The translations under genes were made by a program, and so were the position numbers. A DNA stretch of 37,154 nt. Source: an uncultured Oscillibacter sp. (GTDB lineage: Bacteria > Bacillota > Clostridia > Oscillospirales > Oscillospiraceae). The stretch is from contig CAJUDV010000022.1 of NCBI GenBank assembly GCA_910585385.1, positions 1-37,154 on the forward strand, given 5' to 3'. The notes below the pieces were generated by a model. The model saw only the letters and a list, made by a program, of their open reading frames with translations. It was not told the origin of the DNA and searched no databases. This document shows, piece after piece, positions 30,049 through 37,154 of the stretch. Numbering within the stretch: the stretch's first letter is position 1; every line of letters begins with the position of its first letter.

Positions 30049-30474
30049 ATGATGCGTGATCCGGCGAAAACCGTGGGCGGCATGGCCGATAAGGCCAAGA
30101 CCGTGTTTCTCAGCTATATCGACAGCCAGGGCTGCCCAACCACCCGGGCCATGCTGGCCCCCCGGGAGCGGGAGGGCATTCGGGTGTTCTGGTTCAGCAC
30201 CAACACCTCCTCCCGGAAGGTGGCGGCCTTTCGGGAGAATCCCAGGGGGAGCGTCTATTTCGTGGACCGGCGCTTTTTCCGGGGCGCCAGCCTCTCCGGC
30301 GCCGTGGAGGTGCTGGAGGACCCGGAGAGCAAGGAGCGCCTCTGGCGGATGGGAGACGCCATGTACTATCCCCGGGGCGTCACGGACCCGGACTACTGCG
30401 TGCTGAAATTCACGGCGGAGCGGGGCCGGTATTACTGCAATTTCAAATCCGAGGATTTTTTGATTCCAGATTGA
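30049..30474 (+). CDS. Pyridoxamine 5'-phosphate oxidase-fold protein
   Basis: 141 residues in the split-barrel flavin-binding fold: MADKAKTVFLSYIDSQGCPT, TRAMLAPRERE, VFWFSTNTSSRKVAAFRENP and RGSVYFVDRR match the general-stress-protein-26-like group. Members bind FMN or related cofactors; the true function is unknown. It lacks the features needed to call it PdxH. AAGGAGGG is 6 nt before ATG 30049; a second ATG follows at 30052. It sits between era and the YqzL-like gene, an insertion compared with the Bacillus order. Confidence 0.8.
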   Translation: MMRDPAKTVGGMADKAKTVFLSYIDSQGCPTTRAMLAPREREGIRVFWFSTNTSSRKVAAFRENPRGSVYFVDRRFFRGASLSGAVEVLEDPESKERLWRMGDAMYYPRGVTDPDYCVLKFTAERGRYYCNFKSEDFLIPD

Positions 30475-30540
30475 CCGGACATTTCCAGCCATACTTTTCG
30501 GCCTCCTCCGCAGACTACTTCCATAAAGGAGGTCTGCGCA

Positions 30541-30654
30541 ATGCTGGATCAAATGGAGCCCGCGCCCCTGTGGGAGCTGTTCTGCATGACCGGGGAGCCC
30601 CTGGCCTATATGCTCTACCGGTCCATTGAGGGCGGCGGCGAAAGCGGCCTGTAA
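30541..30654 (+). CDS. YqzL-like small protein
   Basis: 37 residues: MLDQMEPAPLWELFCMTGEP, then LAYMLYRSIEGG. The pattern W..F..TG....Y..Y and the position between era and recO match the YqzL family of Firmicutes, whose function is unknown. AAAGGAGG is 7 nt before ATG 30541. It is 44 nt upstream of recO. Too short for most gene finders. Confidence 0.75.
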   Translation: MLDQMEPAPLWELFCMTGEPLAYMLYRSIEGGGESGL

Positions 30655-30698
30655 TAAATGGGGAGAAAAATACTCCCCGTACATAGGAGGGGAGCGCC

Positions 30699-31469
30699 GT
30701 GGCGTCAACGCCCCACATTGTCATATCGGGCCTGGTCCTCCGGGAGACGGAGACCAAGGAGACGGACAAGATCCTGACCCTGCTGACGGCGGAGCGGGGC
30801 AAGCTCTCCGTCATCGCCCGGGGGGCCCGGCGGAAGAACTGCCGGTTTGCCGCCTGCGCCCAGTCCCTGGCCTGGTCGGAGTGGACCCTCTACCAGAAGG
30901 GCCAGTGGTACTACGCCAGCGAGGGGAGCACGCTGGAGCTGTTTAACGGCCTGCGGGGCGATCTGGAGGCCATGGCCCTGGGGTTCTACCTGGCGGAGCT
31001 GACGGAGGCCGTCACCACGGAGGAGGCCCCGGCGGGGGAGCTGCTGCGGCACCTTCTGAACGGGCTGTACGCCCTGTCCGCTCTGGGCAAGCCCCCGGCG
31101 CTGGTGAAGCCGGTCTTTGAATTAAAGCTGCTGTGTCTGGCGGGCTATGAGCCCCTGGCGGACAGCTGTGCCTACTGCGGCCGGCCGGAGCCGGAGGAGC
31201 CCCGGCTGGACGTGGTCCAGGGCGTGCTCCGGTGCGGCGGCTGCGGCGGCGGGGAGCGCGGCCGGTCATTGCCGCTGTGCCGGGACTCTCTGGCGGCCCT
31301 GCGGCATATTGTCTACGGGGATTCGAAGCGGCTGTATTCCTTCAAGCTGGGGGAGGAGCCTCTGCGCCGGCTGTCCGCGGCAGCGGAGGGCTTTTTGGAC
31401 GCCCAGCTGGAGCGGGGATTCCGGACCCTGGACTTTTACAAGAGTCTGCAATCCAATACATCTTGTTGA
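30699..31469 (+). CDS. recO: DNA repair protein RecO
   Basis: 256 residues. N-terminal OB fold (ISGLVLRETETKETDKILTL, LTAERGKLSVIARGARRK), a helical middle and a zinc site formed by CAYCGRP and CGGC (about 152-155 and 177-180). RecO helps RecA displace SSB with RecR. The start is GTG 30699 after AGGAGGGGAG. A 187-nt spacer before mutS2 contains a GTCCGCC/GGCGGAC hairpin (31514-31520 / 31528-31534). Confidence 0.93.
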   Translation: MASTPHIVISGLVLRETETKETDKILTLLTAERGKLSVIARGARRKNCRFAACAQSLAWSEWTLYQKGQWYYASEGSTLELFNGLRGDLEAMALGFYLAELTEAVTTEEAPAGELLRHLLNGLYALSALGKPPALVKPVFELKLLCLAGYEPLADSCAYCGRPEPEEPRLDVVQGVLRCGGCGGGERGRSLPLCRDSLAALRHIVYGDSKRLYSFKLGEEPLRRLSAAAEGFLDAQLERGFRTLDFYKSLQSNTSC

Positions 31470-31656
31470 TTTTTATACGGTTTATACGTTTTGGAGCTTA
31501 TGGCGGGGGTTATGTCCGCCGCTAGCTGGCGGACGCGGAGGCCGCCTGGGGCTGGTACGGGGTCCGCTTCCCGCCCTGGCTTTTGGGCTGGGACAATCCC
31601 TGTGACGCAGATACAGAGTAACCGTTGGAGACGCCGCTTGACAGGAGGAGTGACGC

Positions 31657-34050
31657 ATGAGCGAGCTGTTTGAAAAATCCATCCGCACCCTGGAACTGCC
31701 CAGGGTGCTGCAACTGCTGAGCGAACAGGCCGTCAGCGCGGAGGCCAGGGACCGGGCTCTCCGGGTGCGCCCGGAGACGGAGCCGGAGGAGGTTCTGCGC
31801 CTTTTGGACCAGACCGACGCCGCCAGAACCATGATCGGCCTGCGGGGGAGCCCCTCCTTTTCCGGCGTGAGGCCGGTGGCGGAATCCCTGGACCGGGCGG
31901 ACCGGGGCGGCGGACTGAATACCCGGGAGCTTTTGACCATCGCGGGCCTTTTGACCGCCGCCCGGCGGGCCCGGGAGTACTTTAATGACGAGTCTCAGGA
32001 GAAGACCGCCATTGACCACCTCTTCCTCTCCCTCCACGGCAACCGCTTTCTGGAGGAGAAGATCAAGCGGTGCATTCCCGATGAGGACACCATCGCCGAC
32101 GCCGCGTCTTCGGAACTGGCGGACATCCGGCGGCACATGCGGGCGGCCCAAGCCAGGAGCCGCCAGATTTTGCAGAAGATCATCTCCTCTCCCACCTACG
32201 GGAAGATATTGCAGGAGGCCATCATCACTCAGCGGGACGGACGCTTTGTGGTGCCGGTGAAGGCGGAGCACAAAGGGGACCTGCCGGGGCTGGTTCACGA
32301 CATCTCCGCCACCGGGGCCACGGTGTTCGTGGAGCCCATGGGGGTGGTTCAGGCCAACAACGAGTACGTGGAGCTGGAGGCCAAGGAGCAGAAGGAGATC
32401 GACCGGATTCTCGCCGAGCTCTCCGCCGAGACGGCGGCCCACCGGGAGTCCATCCAGTGGGACTACGACACCCTGGTCCACCTGGACCTGATCTTTGCCC
32501 GGGGCCAGCTGAGCTACAAGATGGACGGCGTGCGGCCGGAGATTCGCCGGGACGGGGTGATTCACCTCCGCAAGGCCCGGCACCCCCTGCTGGACCCCAA
32601 GACGGCGGTCAGCATTGACGTTGAGCTGGGGGGGACCTTCGACACTTTGGTGATCACCGGGCCCAACACCGGCGGCAAGACCGTGAGCCTCAAGACCCTG
32701 GGCCTGCTGACGCTGATGACCCAGTGCGGCCTCCACATCCCCGTGGCGGACCGCAGCGCCATCGCCGTGTACCAGCGGGTCCTGGCGGACATCGGCGACG
32801 AGCAGAGCATTGAGCAGAGCCTCTCCACCTTCTCCGCCCACATGGTGAACATCGTGGCGATTTTGGCGGAGGCGGACAGCCGGAGCCTCATTTTGTTTGA
32901 CGAGCTGGGGGCGGGCACCGATCCGGTGGAGGGGGCGGCCCTGGCCATCGCCGTCATCCAGCATGTGCGGAACCTGGGGGCCAAAGTGGCCGCCACAACC
33001 CACTACGCGGAGCTCAAGACCTTTGCCATGACCACCGCCGGGGTGGAGAACGCCTCCTGCGAGTTCGACGTGGAGACCCTGCGACCCACCTACCGGCTGC
33101 TGATCGGCATTCCCGGCAAGTCCAACGCCTTTGCCATATCCCGGCGGCTGGGACTGCCGGAGGCGGTGATCGACGACGCCCGGCGGCAGCTCAGCGGCGA
33201 GGGCGTGCGGTTTGAGGACGTATTGACCCAGCTGGAGGCCAAGCGCCAGGCCCTGGAGAAGCGGGAGGCCGAGGCGGACCGCCTTCTCCGCCAGCGGGAG
33301 GAGGACGCCAGGAAGGCCCGGGAGTTCCGGGAGCAGATGGAGCGGGCCAAGGAGAACGCCCGGGGCCGGGGGGAGGCGGAGGCCAAGCGCCTTCTGCGGG
33401 ACGCCCGGGCCGCCGCCGACCAGGTCTTCGCGGAGCTCAGCGAGATGCGCCGCCAGCAGGCCCGCATGGAGCGAAACGCCGACGAGAACGAGGCCAGGGC
33501 CGCCCTGCGGCGCAAGCTCAACGAGGCGGAGGAGGCCGTCACCCATCGGGACGCCCGCGCGGAGCCCATCCCAAAGCCCAGCCGCCCCATTCGGGCGGGA
33601 GATCTGGTGGAGATTCCAGGCGTCCGCACCCCGGCGGAGGTGGTGTCCGTGGGGAAGGACGGGACGCTGCAGTTGAAATCCGGCATTTTGAAGATGAAGG
33701 CAAAGGCGGAGGAGGTCCGGCTTATCGAGGACGACGAGCGGGCGGCGAAAAAGAGGAGCCCCGCCGTCTCCATCCGCCAGAGCGCGGACCGGGCCCTCAG
33801 GGCCTCCGCCGCCCGGGAGCTGGACATCCGAGGGCTGGAGAGCCTGGAGGCCGAGGCGGTGGTGGAGAACTTCCTCTCCGCCGCCGTTATGGGGAGGCTG
33901 GAGACGGTGACCATCATCCACGGCAAGGGCACCGGGGCCCTGCGCAAGGCAGTTCACGACGTGCTCCGGCGGAACAAGGCCGTGAAGGGCTTCCGGCTGG
34001 GGGTCTACGGCGAGGGCGAGAGCGGCGTCACGGTGGTGACGATGAAGTAA
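31657..34050 (+). CDS. mutS2: Endonuclease MutS2
   Basis: 797 residues, typical for MutS2. Clamp and core regions come first, then the ATPase with Walker A GPNTGGKTVSLKT (about 335-347) and Walker B LILFDELGAGTDP (about 411-423), a charged coiled coil (about 510-640), a KOW-like beta segment (AGDLVEIPGVRTPAEVVSVG) and a C-terminal Smr nuclease domain with LDIRGL and HGKGTGALR (about 724-797). It suppresses recombination and, in Bacillus, rescues collided ribosomes. AGGAGG lies upstream of ATG 31657. Confidence 0.95.
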   Translation: MSELFEKSIRTLELPRVLQLLSEQAVSAEARDRALRVRPETEPEEVLRLLDQTDAARTMIGLRGSPSFSGVRPVAESLDRADRGGGLNTRELLTIAGLLTAARRAREYFNDESQEKTAIDHLFLSLHGNRFLEEKIKRCIPDEDTIADAASSELADIRRHMRAAQARSRQILQKIISSPTYGKILQEAIITQRDGRFVVPVKAEHKGDLPGLVHDISATGATVFVEPMGVVQANNEYVELEAKEQKEIDRILAELSAETAAHRESIQWDYDTLVHLDLIFARGQLSYKMDGVRPEIRRDGVIHLRKARHPLLDPKTAVSIDVELGGTFDTLVITGPNTGGKTVSLKTLGLLTLMTQCGLHIPVADRSAIAVYQRVLADIGDEQSIEQSLSTFSAHMVNIVAILAEADSRSLILFDELGAGTDPVEGAALAIAVIQHVRNLGAKVAATTHYAELKTFAMTTAGVENASCEFDVETLRPTYRLLIGIPGKSNAFAISRRLGLPEAVIDDARRQLSGEGVRFEDVLTQLEAKRQALEKREAEADRLLRQREEDARKAREFREQMERAKENARGRGEAEAKRLLRDARAAADQVFAELSEMRRQQARMERNADENEARAALRRKLNEAEEAVTHRDARAEPIPKPSRPIRAGDLVEIPGVRTPAEVVSVGKDGTLQLKSGILKMKAKAEEVRLIEDDERAAKKRSPAVSIRQSADRALRASAARELDIRGLESLEAEAVVENFLSAAVMGRLETVTIIHGKGTGALRKAVHDVLRRNKAVKGFRLGVYGEGESGVTVVTMK

Positions 34051-34058
34051 GGAGAGAG

Positions 34059-34412
34059 ATGGACTATCGGGAAAAAGCAATTCGCTGCGTAAAAGACACG
34101 GTTCTGCCCGTGCAGATGGGACAGTTTCAGGAGTGCGGCGGTTCCCTGGATGAGCAGTACCGGAAATATGGAGACACCGCCGTGTTCTTCGCGGAGATCA
34201 TTGAACCGGGCCGGGTCTATGAGGTGGGCTATCCCCAATGTGTCTGCCCGGAGGCCCGGGAGACCCGGGACCCGGCCCACTGTGAGTGTTCCCGGCAGAG
34301 CGTTCTGTACATTCTGGAGACGCTGCTGCCTGAGAGGGCGGTCACGGTGGAGACATTGGAGACGGTCCTGGGCGGGGCGGAGAAATGCCGGTTTCGTGTA
34401 ACGGTGGAATAA
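34059..34412 (+). CDS. Small cysteine-containing protein, unknown function
   Basis: 117 residues. Cysteines form paired motifs C61-V-C63 and C75-E-C77, with C110 in GGAEKCRFRVTVE. A helical segment QSVLYILETLLPERAVTVET links them. The C-terminal pattern recalls small Clostridia proteins related to L-2-amino-thiazoline-carboxylate hydrolase or V4R-like domains, but I cannot assign a function; metal or cluster binding is plausible. AAGGAGAG precedes ATG 34059, 8 nt after the mutS2 stop, so it is probably co-transcribed. Confidence 0.7.
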   Translation: MDYREKAIRCVKDTVLPVQMGQFQECGGSLDEQYRKYGDTAVFFAEIIEPGRVYEVGYPQCVCPEARETRDPAHCECSRQSVLYILETLLPERAVTVETLETVLGGAEKCRFRVTVE

Positions 34413-34419
34413 GGAACGG

Positions 34420-34448
34420 TTGTAACCTTCCGGCAGATATGCTATACT
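34420..34448 (+). promoter_or_regulatory. Promoter of the nucleoside phosphorylase gene
   Basis: TTGTAA (34420-34425), 17 nt, TATACT (34443-34448), 27 nt before the chosen start. Confidence 0.7.
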
Positions 34449-34475
34449 GGGGAAAATTGAGATGAGGTGACCATC

Positions 34476-35243
34476 ATGCAAGAACTGGAACGCCAATTCC
34501 ACATCCACTGCGTCCCCGGGGACGTGGGCCGCTACTGCATTCTGGCGGGGGACCCGGGGCGGGTGCCCGCCATCGCCGCGCTGTTTGACGGCGCCGAACA
34601 GGTGGCCTGCAACCGGGAGTACAACGTCTGGACCGGCACGCTGCTGGGGGAGAAGGTCACCGCCTGTTCCACCGGCATCGGCGGGCCCTCCACGGCCATC
34701 GCGGTGGAGGAGCTCCACAAGTGCGGGGCGGACACCTTCCTCCGCACCGGCACCTGCGGCGGCATCGATCTGGACGTTCAGGCCGGGGACATCGTGGTGG
34801 CCACCGGGGCCATCCGCTACGAGCACACCAGCCTGGAATACGCCCCCATCGAGTTCCCGGCGGTGCCGGACTACGAGGCCACCGGATGCCTGGCCCGGGC
34901 GGCCAGGGAACTGGATCTGCCGGTACATCTGGGGGTGGTGCAGTGTAAGGACAGCTTTTACGGCCAGCACAGCCCCGACGCCTCCCCCGTCTCCTATGAG
35001 CTCAAGGCCAAGTGGGAGAGCTGGAAGCGGCTGGGGGTCAAGGCCAGCGAGATGGAGTCCGCGGCGCTGTTCGTCATTGCGGCGGCGCTACGCTGCCGGG
35101 CCGCGTCCTGCTTCCACGTCATCTGGAACCAGGAGCGGGAGGCCGCCGGCCTGGACCAGAAGATGACCGCGGACACCACCGCCTCCGTCCGGGTGGCGGT
35201 GGAGGGCCTGAAGCTGCTGATGGAGGCGGACCGGAGACGGTAG
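34476..35243 (+). CDS. Nucleoside phosphorylase, uridine phosphorylase-like
   Basis: 255 residues. PNP/UDP family signs: the phosphate site in ILAGDPGRVP, VTACSTGIGGPSTAIAVEEL, RTGTCGGID and the sugar site EMESAALF. It should split uridine or a related nucleoside to base and (deoxy)ribose 1-phosphate in the cytoplasm. GTG 34467 is also in frame, but ATG 34476 is better placed after GAGGTGA. It has its own promoter and is the last native-looking gene before the composition break. Confidence 0.87.
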   Translation: MQELERQFHIHCVPGDVGRYCILAGDPGRVPAIAALFDGAEQVACNREYNVWTGTLLGEKVTACSTGIGGPSTAIAVEELHKCGADTFLRTGTCGGIDLDVQAGDIVVATGAIRYEHTSLEYAPIEFPAVPDYEATGCLARAARELDLPVHLGVVQCKDSFYGQHSPDASPVSYELKAKWESWKRLGVKASEMESAALFVIAAALRCRAASCFHVIWNQEREAAGLDQKMTADTTASVRVAVEGLKLLMEADRRR

Positions 35244-35277
35244 CGCGCCTCCCGCGGGCGGCGATCCGCCGCCGGAC

Positions 35278-35580
35278 GCGTTTATCATATTTGCAGTATG
35301 CTGTCTGTGTATGGGATTTGCCGCCCCGTTTTATGGTGTACATAACGCGATTTTTCAAGAAAAAGTCAAGCCGGAGTATCTGGGCAGAGTTTTTTCACTG
35401 CTGACAAGCGCCGCATCTCTCGCCATGTTAGGCCTCGTTATTTCCGGGCCTCTGGCGGAGAAATTTGGCGTTGAGAAATGGTTCATCATCTGTGGAATCG
35501 GCATCATCATTGTTGCGTTTTCTGCATGTTTTCTGCCCAGCTCAATGGAAATTGATGAGCCCAATGTTGATATAGAATGA
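35278..35580 (+). pseudogene. C-terminal remnant of an MFS transporter
   Basis: About 100 codons remain. The readable part FYGVHNAIFQEKVKPEYLGR, VFSLLTSAASLAMLGLVISG and the final membrane helix match the last two or three helices of MefA-like MFS exporters. Homology seems to begin before the first ATG (35311), since the upstream codons from about 35278 also encode a membrane-like stretch (FIIFAVCCLC). The 5' three quarters of the gene are missing and base composition drops sharply at this point, so the break is a recombination junction. Confidence 0.8.
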
Positions 35581-35631
35581 GTTATAAGTCCGCAGACGTT
35601 GCGCAAAGTTGATCCCGCAAAGAAAAACAGC

Positions 35632-35678
35632 GAACCCGGAAATCCTTGAGTTGCAAGGGTTTCCGGGTTCTGATTTTT
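35632..35678 (+). terminator. Terminator of the MFS remnant
   Basis: GAACCCGGAAATCCTT (35632-35647) pairs with AAGGGTTTCCGGGTTC (35655-35670) with one internal mismatch, then TGATTTTT. Confidence 0.85.
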
Positions 35679-35812
35679 GCAAGAAGCGAAAAAACTCATT
35701 CCCACTCGACAAATCCTATTATATGGGACTGTATTTTCTATGTTTTCACGGATAAATTATTCGCGAATTTGTTAATGTTTCACCTGTTATTTTTGGCCGC
35801 TCAATTTCTTAG

Positions 35813-35866
35813 TATCAAAATAGTATCACAAAAGGCGGAGAAATGCAACCACATTCCCCGCCTTTT
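35813..35866. repeat. Direct repeats and terminator hairpin downstream of the AT-rich gene
   Basis: Two TAGTATCA repeats lie 11 bp apart just before a hairpin AAAAGGCGG (35830-35838) / CCGCCTTTT (35858-35866) with an inner AATG/CATT helix. The hairpin probably terminates the minus-strand gene ending at 35895. The rest of 35581-35894 is AT-rich and shows no supportable ORF. Confidence 0.6.
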
Positions 35867-35894
35867 CCAAATCACTTCTCATTTTTCTTTAATA

Positions 35895-36425
35895 CTATTC
35901 CTTGATATGTTCTAAGCGATTCCCCTCTTGGTCAAACAATTCATATACTTCATACTTGCCAGTTCCAGTCCCATAAAACAAGTGATAACCGTTTATATCT
36001 AAAGGTGTCAACTCTTGATTTTGATAGGTAATAGCGGCTACATCTTCGTCATAAGCGACAGCCATCACAACATATTTATCACTTTTATCATACCAAGAAA
36101 CCAATACTTGCGTTCTAAGGTCACCACTGTCGAGCTTTTGAGGTATTTCAATATTTAGAGAGCCATTCATTTCAACAACGCTATAAAAAATACTGTTTTT
36201 TTGTATGATAGCGTTCTGGAGTTCATTATTATTATTTTTGTTAGTATATATTACTACAATAAGATTTTCATCAATTTGTTGGGAGGTTAAGATTTCGCCT
36301 ACTTCAAACGGATATTTTATTCTGTTGAGTGCAGTATCAATACTTTTAGGAAAGTATATAAAAGAACCAATTACCACACTTAAAAAGATAAATAGTCCAA
36401 TAAAAATTAGTTTTCTGTTTTTCAT
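35895..36425 (-). CDS. Membrane-anchored protein of unknown function, AT-rich
   Basis: 176 residues. One N-terminal hydrophobic helix (MKNRKLIFIGLFIFLSVVIG, continuing to about 25) anchors or exports it; the remainder is a soluble beta-rich domain without recognised motifs, ending YEVYELFDQEGNRLEHIKE. Codon use is strongly AT-rich, unlike the chromosomal genes, indicating foreign origin. GGAGG is 6 nt before ATG 36425, and a promoter with a surrounding inverted repeat precedes it. Confidence 0.75.
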   Translation of the reverse strand: MKNRKLIFIGLFIFLSVVIGSFIYFPKSIDTALNRIKYPFEVGEILTSQQIDENLIVVIYTNKNNNNELQNAIIQKNSIFYSVVEMNGSLNIEIPQKLDSGDLRTQVLVSWYDKSDKYVVMAVAYDEDVAAITYQNQELTPLDINGYHLFYGTGTGKYEVYELFDQEGNRLEHIKE

Positions 36426-36439
36426 GTGCGGCCTCCAAT

Positions 36440-36485
36440 GGGAATTTATCGTTTACATTATAACAGTAAAATTCCCTGCTGACAA
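36440..36485 (-). promoter_or_regulatory. Promoter with flanking inverted repeat for the AT-rich gene
   Basis: Minus strand TTGTCA (36485-36480), 17 nt, TATAAT (36462-36457). Perfect inverted arms GGGAATTT (36440-36447) and AAATTCCC (36469-36476) surround the -10, a good place for an operator. Confidence 0.7.
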
Positions 36486-36495
36486 GTACAAAACG

Positions 36496-36521
36496 GGAGG
36501 GCACCCCATAGAGTGCCCTCC
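36496..36521 (-). terminator. Terminator of the mobilisation-protein gene
   Basis: Minus strand GGAGGGCAC / GTGCCCTCC (36521-36513 / 36504-36496), 8-nt loop, then CGTTTT. It lies 10 nt after the stop codon at 36531. Confidence 0.75.
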
Positions 36522-36530
36522 TGCTGTCCG

Positions 36531-37154
36531 TTACCTCGCCCCCCGTCTAAACCTCCGCTTTGCTTTCTTCTGCTCCCGCTCTTGCGCCTCCCGGCGCTTT
36601 GCGTCCTCCACGGCTCGCTCTACTTCCTCCGGGCCGAAAGCCCGCTTGACCCGCTCAAAGTCGGCAACAGCACCCCGCAGGGCCTTGTTCTCCAACTTCG
36701 TTTCCTGCAAGCGGTCGGACAACCGCTCGTTTCCTTCCCTGGCCCGTCCATAGTCCCCCTGCAACCGCTCATACTTCCTCTTCAACTCGACATAGGCCCG
36801 GTACAGGGAACGCAGCACCTTGACGATCTGCGCCAACAGGGGCTTGGCTTTCTTCTCCCGGTAGGACTTGGCGCTTTCCAGCGGCCCCGGCTCCGGTAAT
36901 ATCCGCTCCGGGTCATCGGAGAACTGCGCCGCCAACTGCTCCATGTTCCTCACAGCCGGGGCCAGCTCCTTTAGCCGCTGCTCCTGCTGTTCCACCTGTC
37001 CCTGCTTCTTGGCCTTGACCGCCTCCAGCTCGGCAATTTCTTTCGCCCTCTGCTCCTTTTTGAAGTCCAGCACAGACAGGTGCTTGTCATGGGTTGACAT
37101 ATTGCCTTGCGGCAATCTCCACCCCCTCGTCGGAGCAAAGTCCGCTCTGCTCGG
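36531..37154 (-). CDS. C-terminal coiled-coil part of a probable plasmid mobilisation/relaxase protein (partial)
   Basis: The frame is open to the window edge; within it are a TTG at 37115 and an ATG at 37100. STHDKHLSVLDFKKEQRAKE is followed by about 150 residues of charged coiled coil (AELEAVKAKKQGQVEQQEQR), the segment LAAQFSDDPERILPEPGPLE, SAKSYREKKAKPLL and a basic end KKAKRRFRRGAR. From memory this layout matches the C-terminal half of MobV/Pre-like recombination proteins of Clostridia mobile elements; the catalytic N-terminus would lie outside. The reading frame upstream of 37113 is uncertain (see findings). Moderate GC, unlike the neighbouring AT-rich gene. Confidence 0.6.
   Translation of the reverse strand, partial: PSRADFAPTRGWRLPQGNMSTHDKHLSVLDFKKEQRAKEIAELEAVKAKKQGQVEQQEQRLKELAPAVRNMEQLAAQFSDDPERILPEPGPLESAKSYREKKAKPLLAQIVKVLRSLYRAYVELKRKYERLQGDYGRAREGNERLSDRLQETKLENKALRGAVADFERVKRAFGPEEVERAVEDAKRREAQEREQKKAKRRFRRGAR

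Noticed and set aside
31522..34080. Minus-strand open frame of 852 codons opposite mutS2
   Set aside because: It mirrors mutS2, whose motifs are complete; the product is Gly/Leu/Pro/His-rich and not protein-like.
35700..35830. Possible 3' end of a gene ending in a VEWE-stop pattern on the minus strand
   Set aside because: The frame is closed by a stop within about 15 codons, so no coding remnant can be supported.

Overview
The window looks like a chromosomal piece of a high-GC, low-redundancy gut Clostridia of the Oscillospiraceae type (Flavonifractor / Lawsonibacter / Intestinimonas-like). I infer this from the strong GGAGG ribosome binding sites, GC-rich codon use, Firmicutes-specific gene pairs (holB-ricT, era-YqzL-recO, mutS2), a YtrA-type GntR/ABC operon, an S-layer-homology surface protein and pyruvate phosphate dikinase. 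No rRNA, tRNA or CRISPR array was seen.

Layout. 1-97 (-): start of ppdK. 176-333: AT-rich spacer with back-to-back promoters and a plus-strand terminator (possible short RNA). 436-3494 (+): holB and ricT (PSP1/YaaT), a terminator, then a Cof-type HAD phosphatase. 3635-4312: membrane-anchored XRE regulator. 4457-6343: GntR regulator, ABC ATPase and permease in one operon behind a promoter with an inverted repeat. 6532-7143: lipoprotein. 7334-8780: a 24-bp dyad, an AP2-domain protein and a tyrosine-recombinase-like protein that lacks most catalytic residues. 9256-12918: a 1220-residue BspA-like/SLH surface protein. 13217-14617: MATE exporter behind a consensus promoter and a structured leader of about 150 nt. 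14774-18358 (-): secreted class-C-like serine hydrolase and an NSS sodium symporter. 18700-22488 (+): response regulator, multi-pass sensor kinase and lipoprotein, translationally linked, with direct repeats at the promoter.

22815-23891 (-): the conserved rpsF-ssb-rpsR operon. 24206-24415 (-): a compact transcription unit (promoter, palindrome, 27-codon ORF, terminator) not similar to anything I recognise. 24619-26362: a YciI-like protein, a membrane-anchored metallophosphoesterase, and a divergent pair (68-residue unknown protein / XRE regulator) sharing one palindromic control region. 26366-27114: two copies of a roughly 340-nt structured element in inverted orientation; three hairpins per copy keep their pairing although their sequences differ. 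27154-34412: mnmG, era, a pyridoxamine-oxidase-fold protein, a YqzL-like small protein, recO, mutS2 and a small Cys-containing protein. 34476-35243: a nucleoside phosphorylase with its own promoter.

From about 35280 to the end the composition changes abruptly to AT-rich, then back to moderate GC: a truncated MFS transporter, an AT-rich membrane-anchored protein of unknown role, and the C-terminal coiled coil of a probable mobilisation/relaxase protein. This looks like the edge of an acquired mobile element.

The most interesting items are the inverted pair of structured repeats upstream of mnmG, the tiny autonomous gene at 24251-24334, and the AP2/defective-integrase pair with its dyad.
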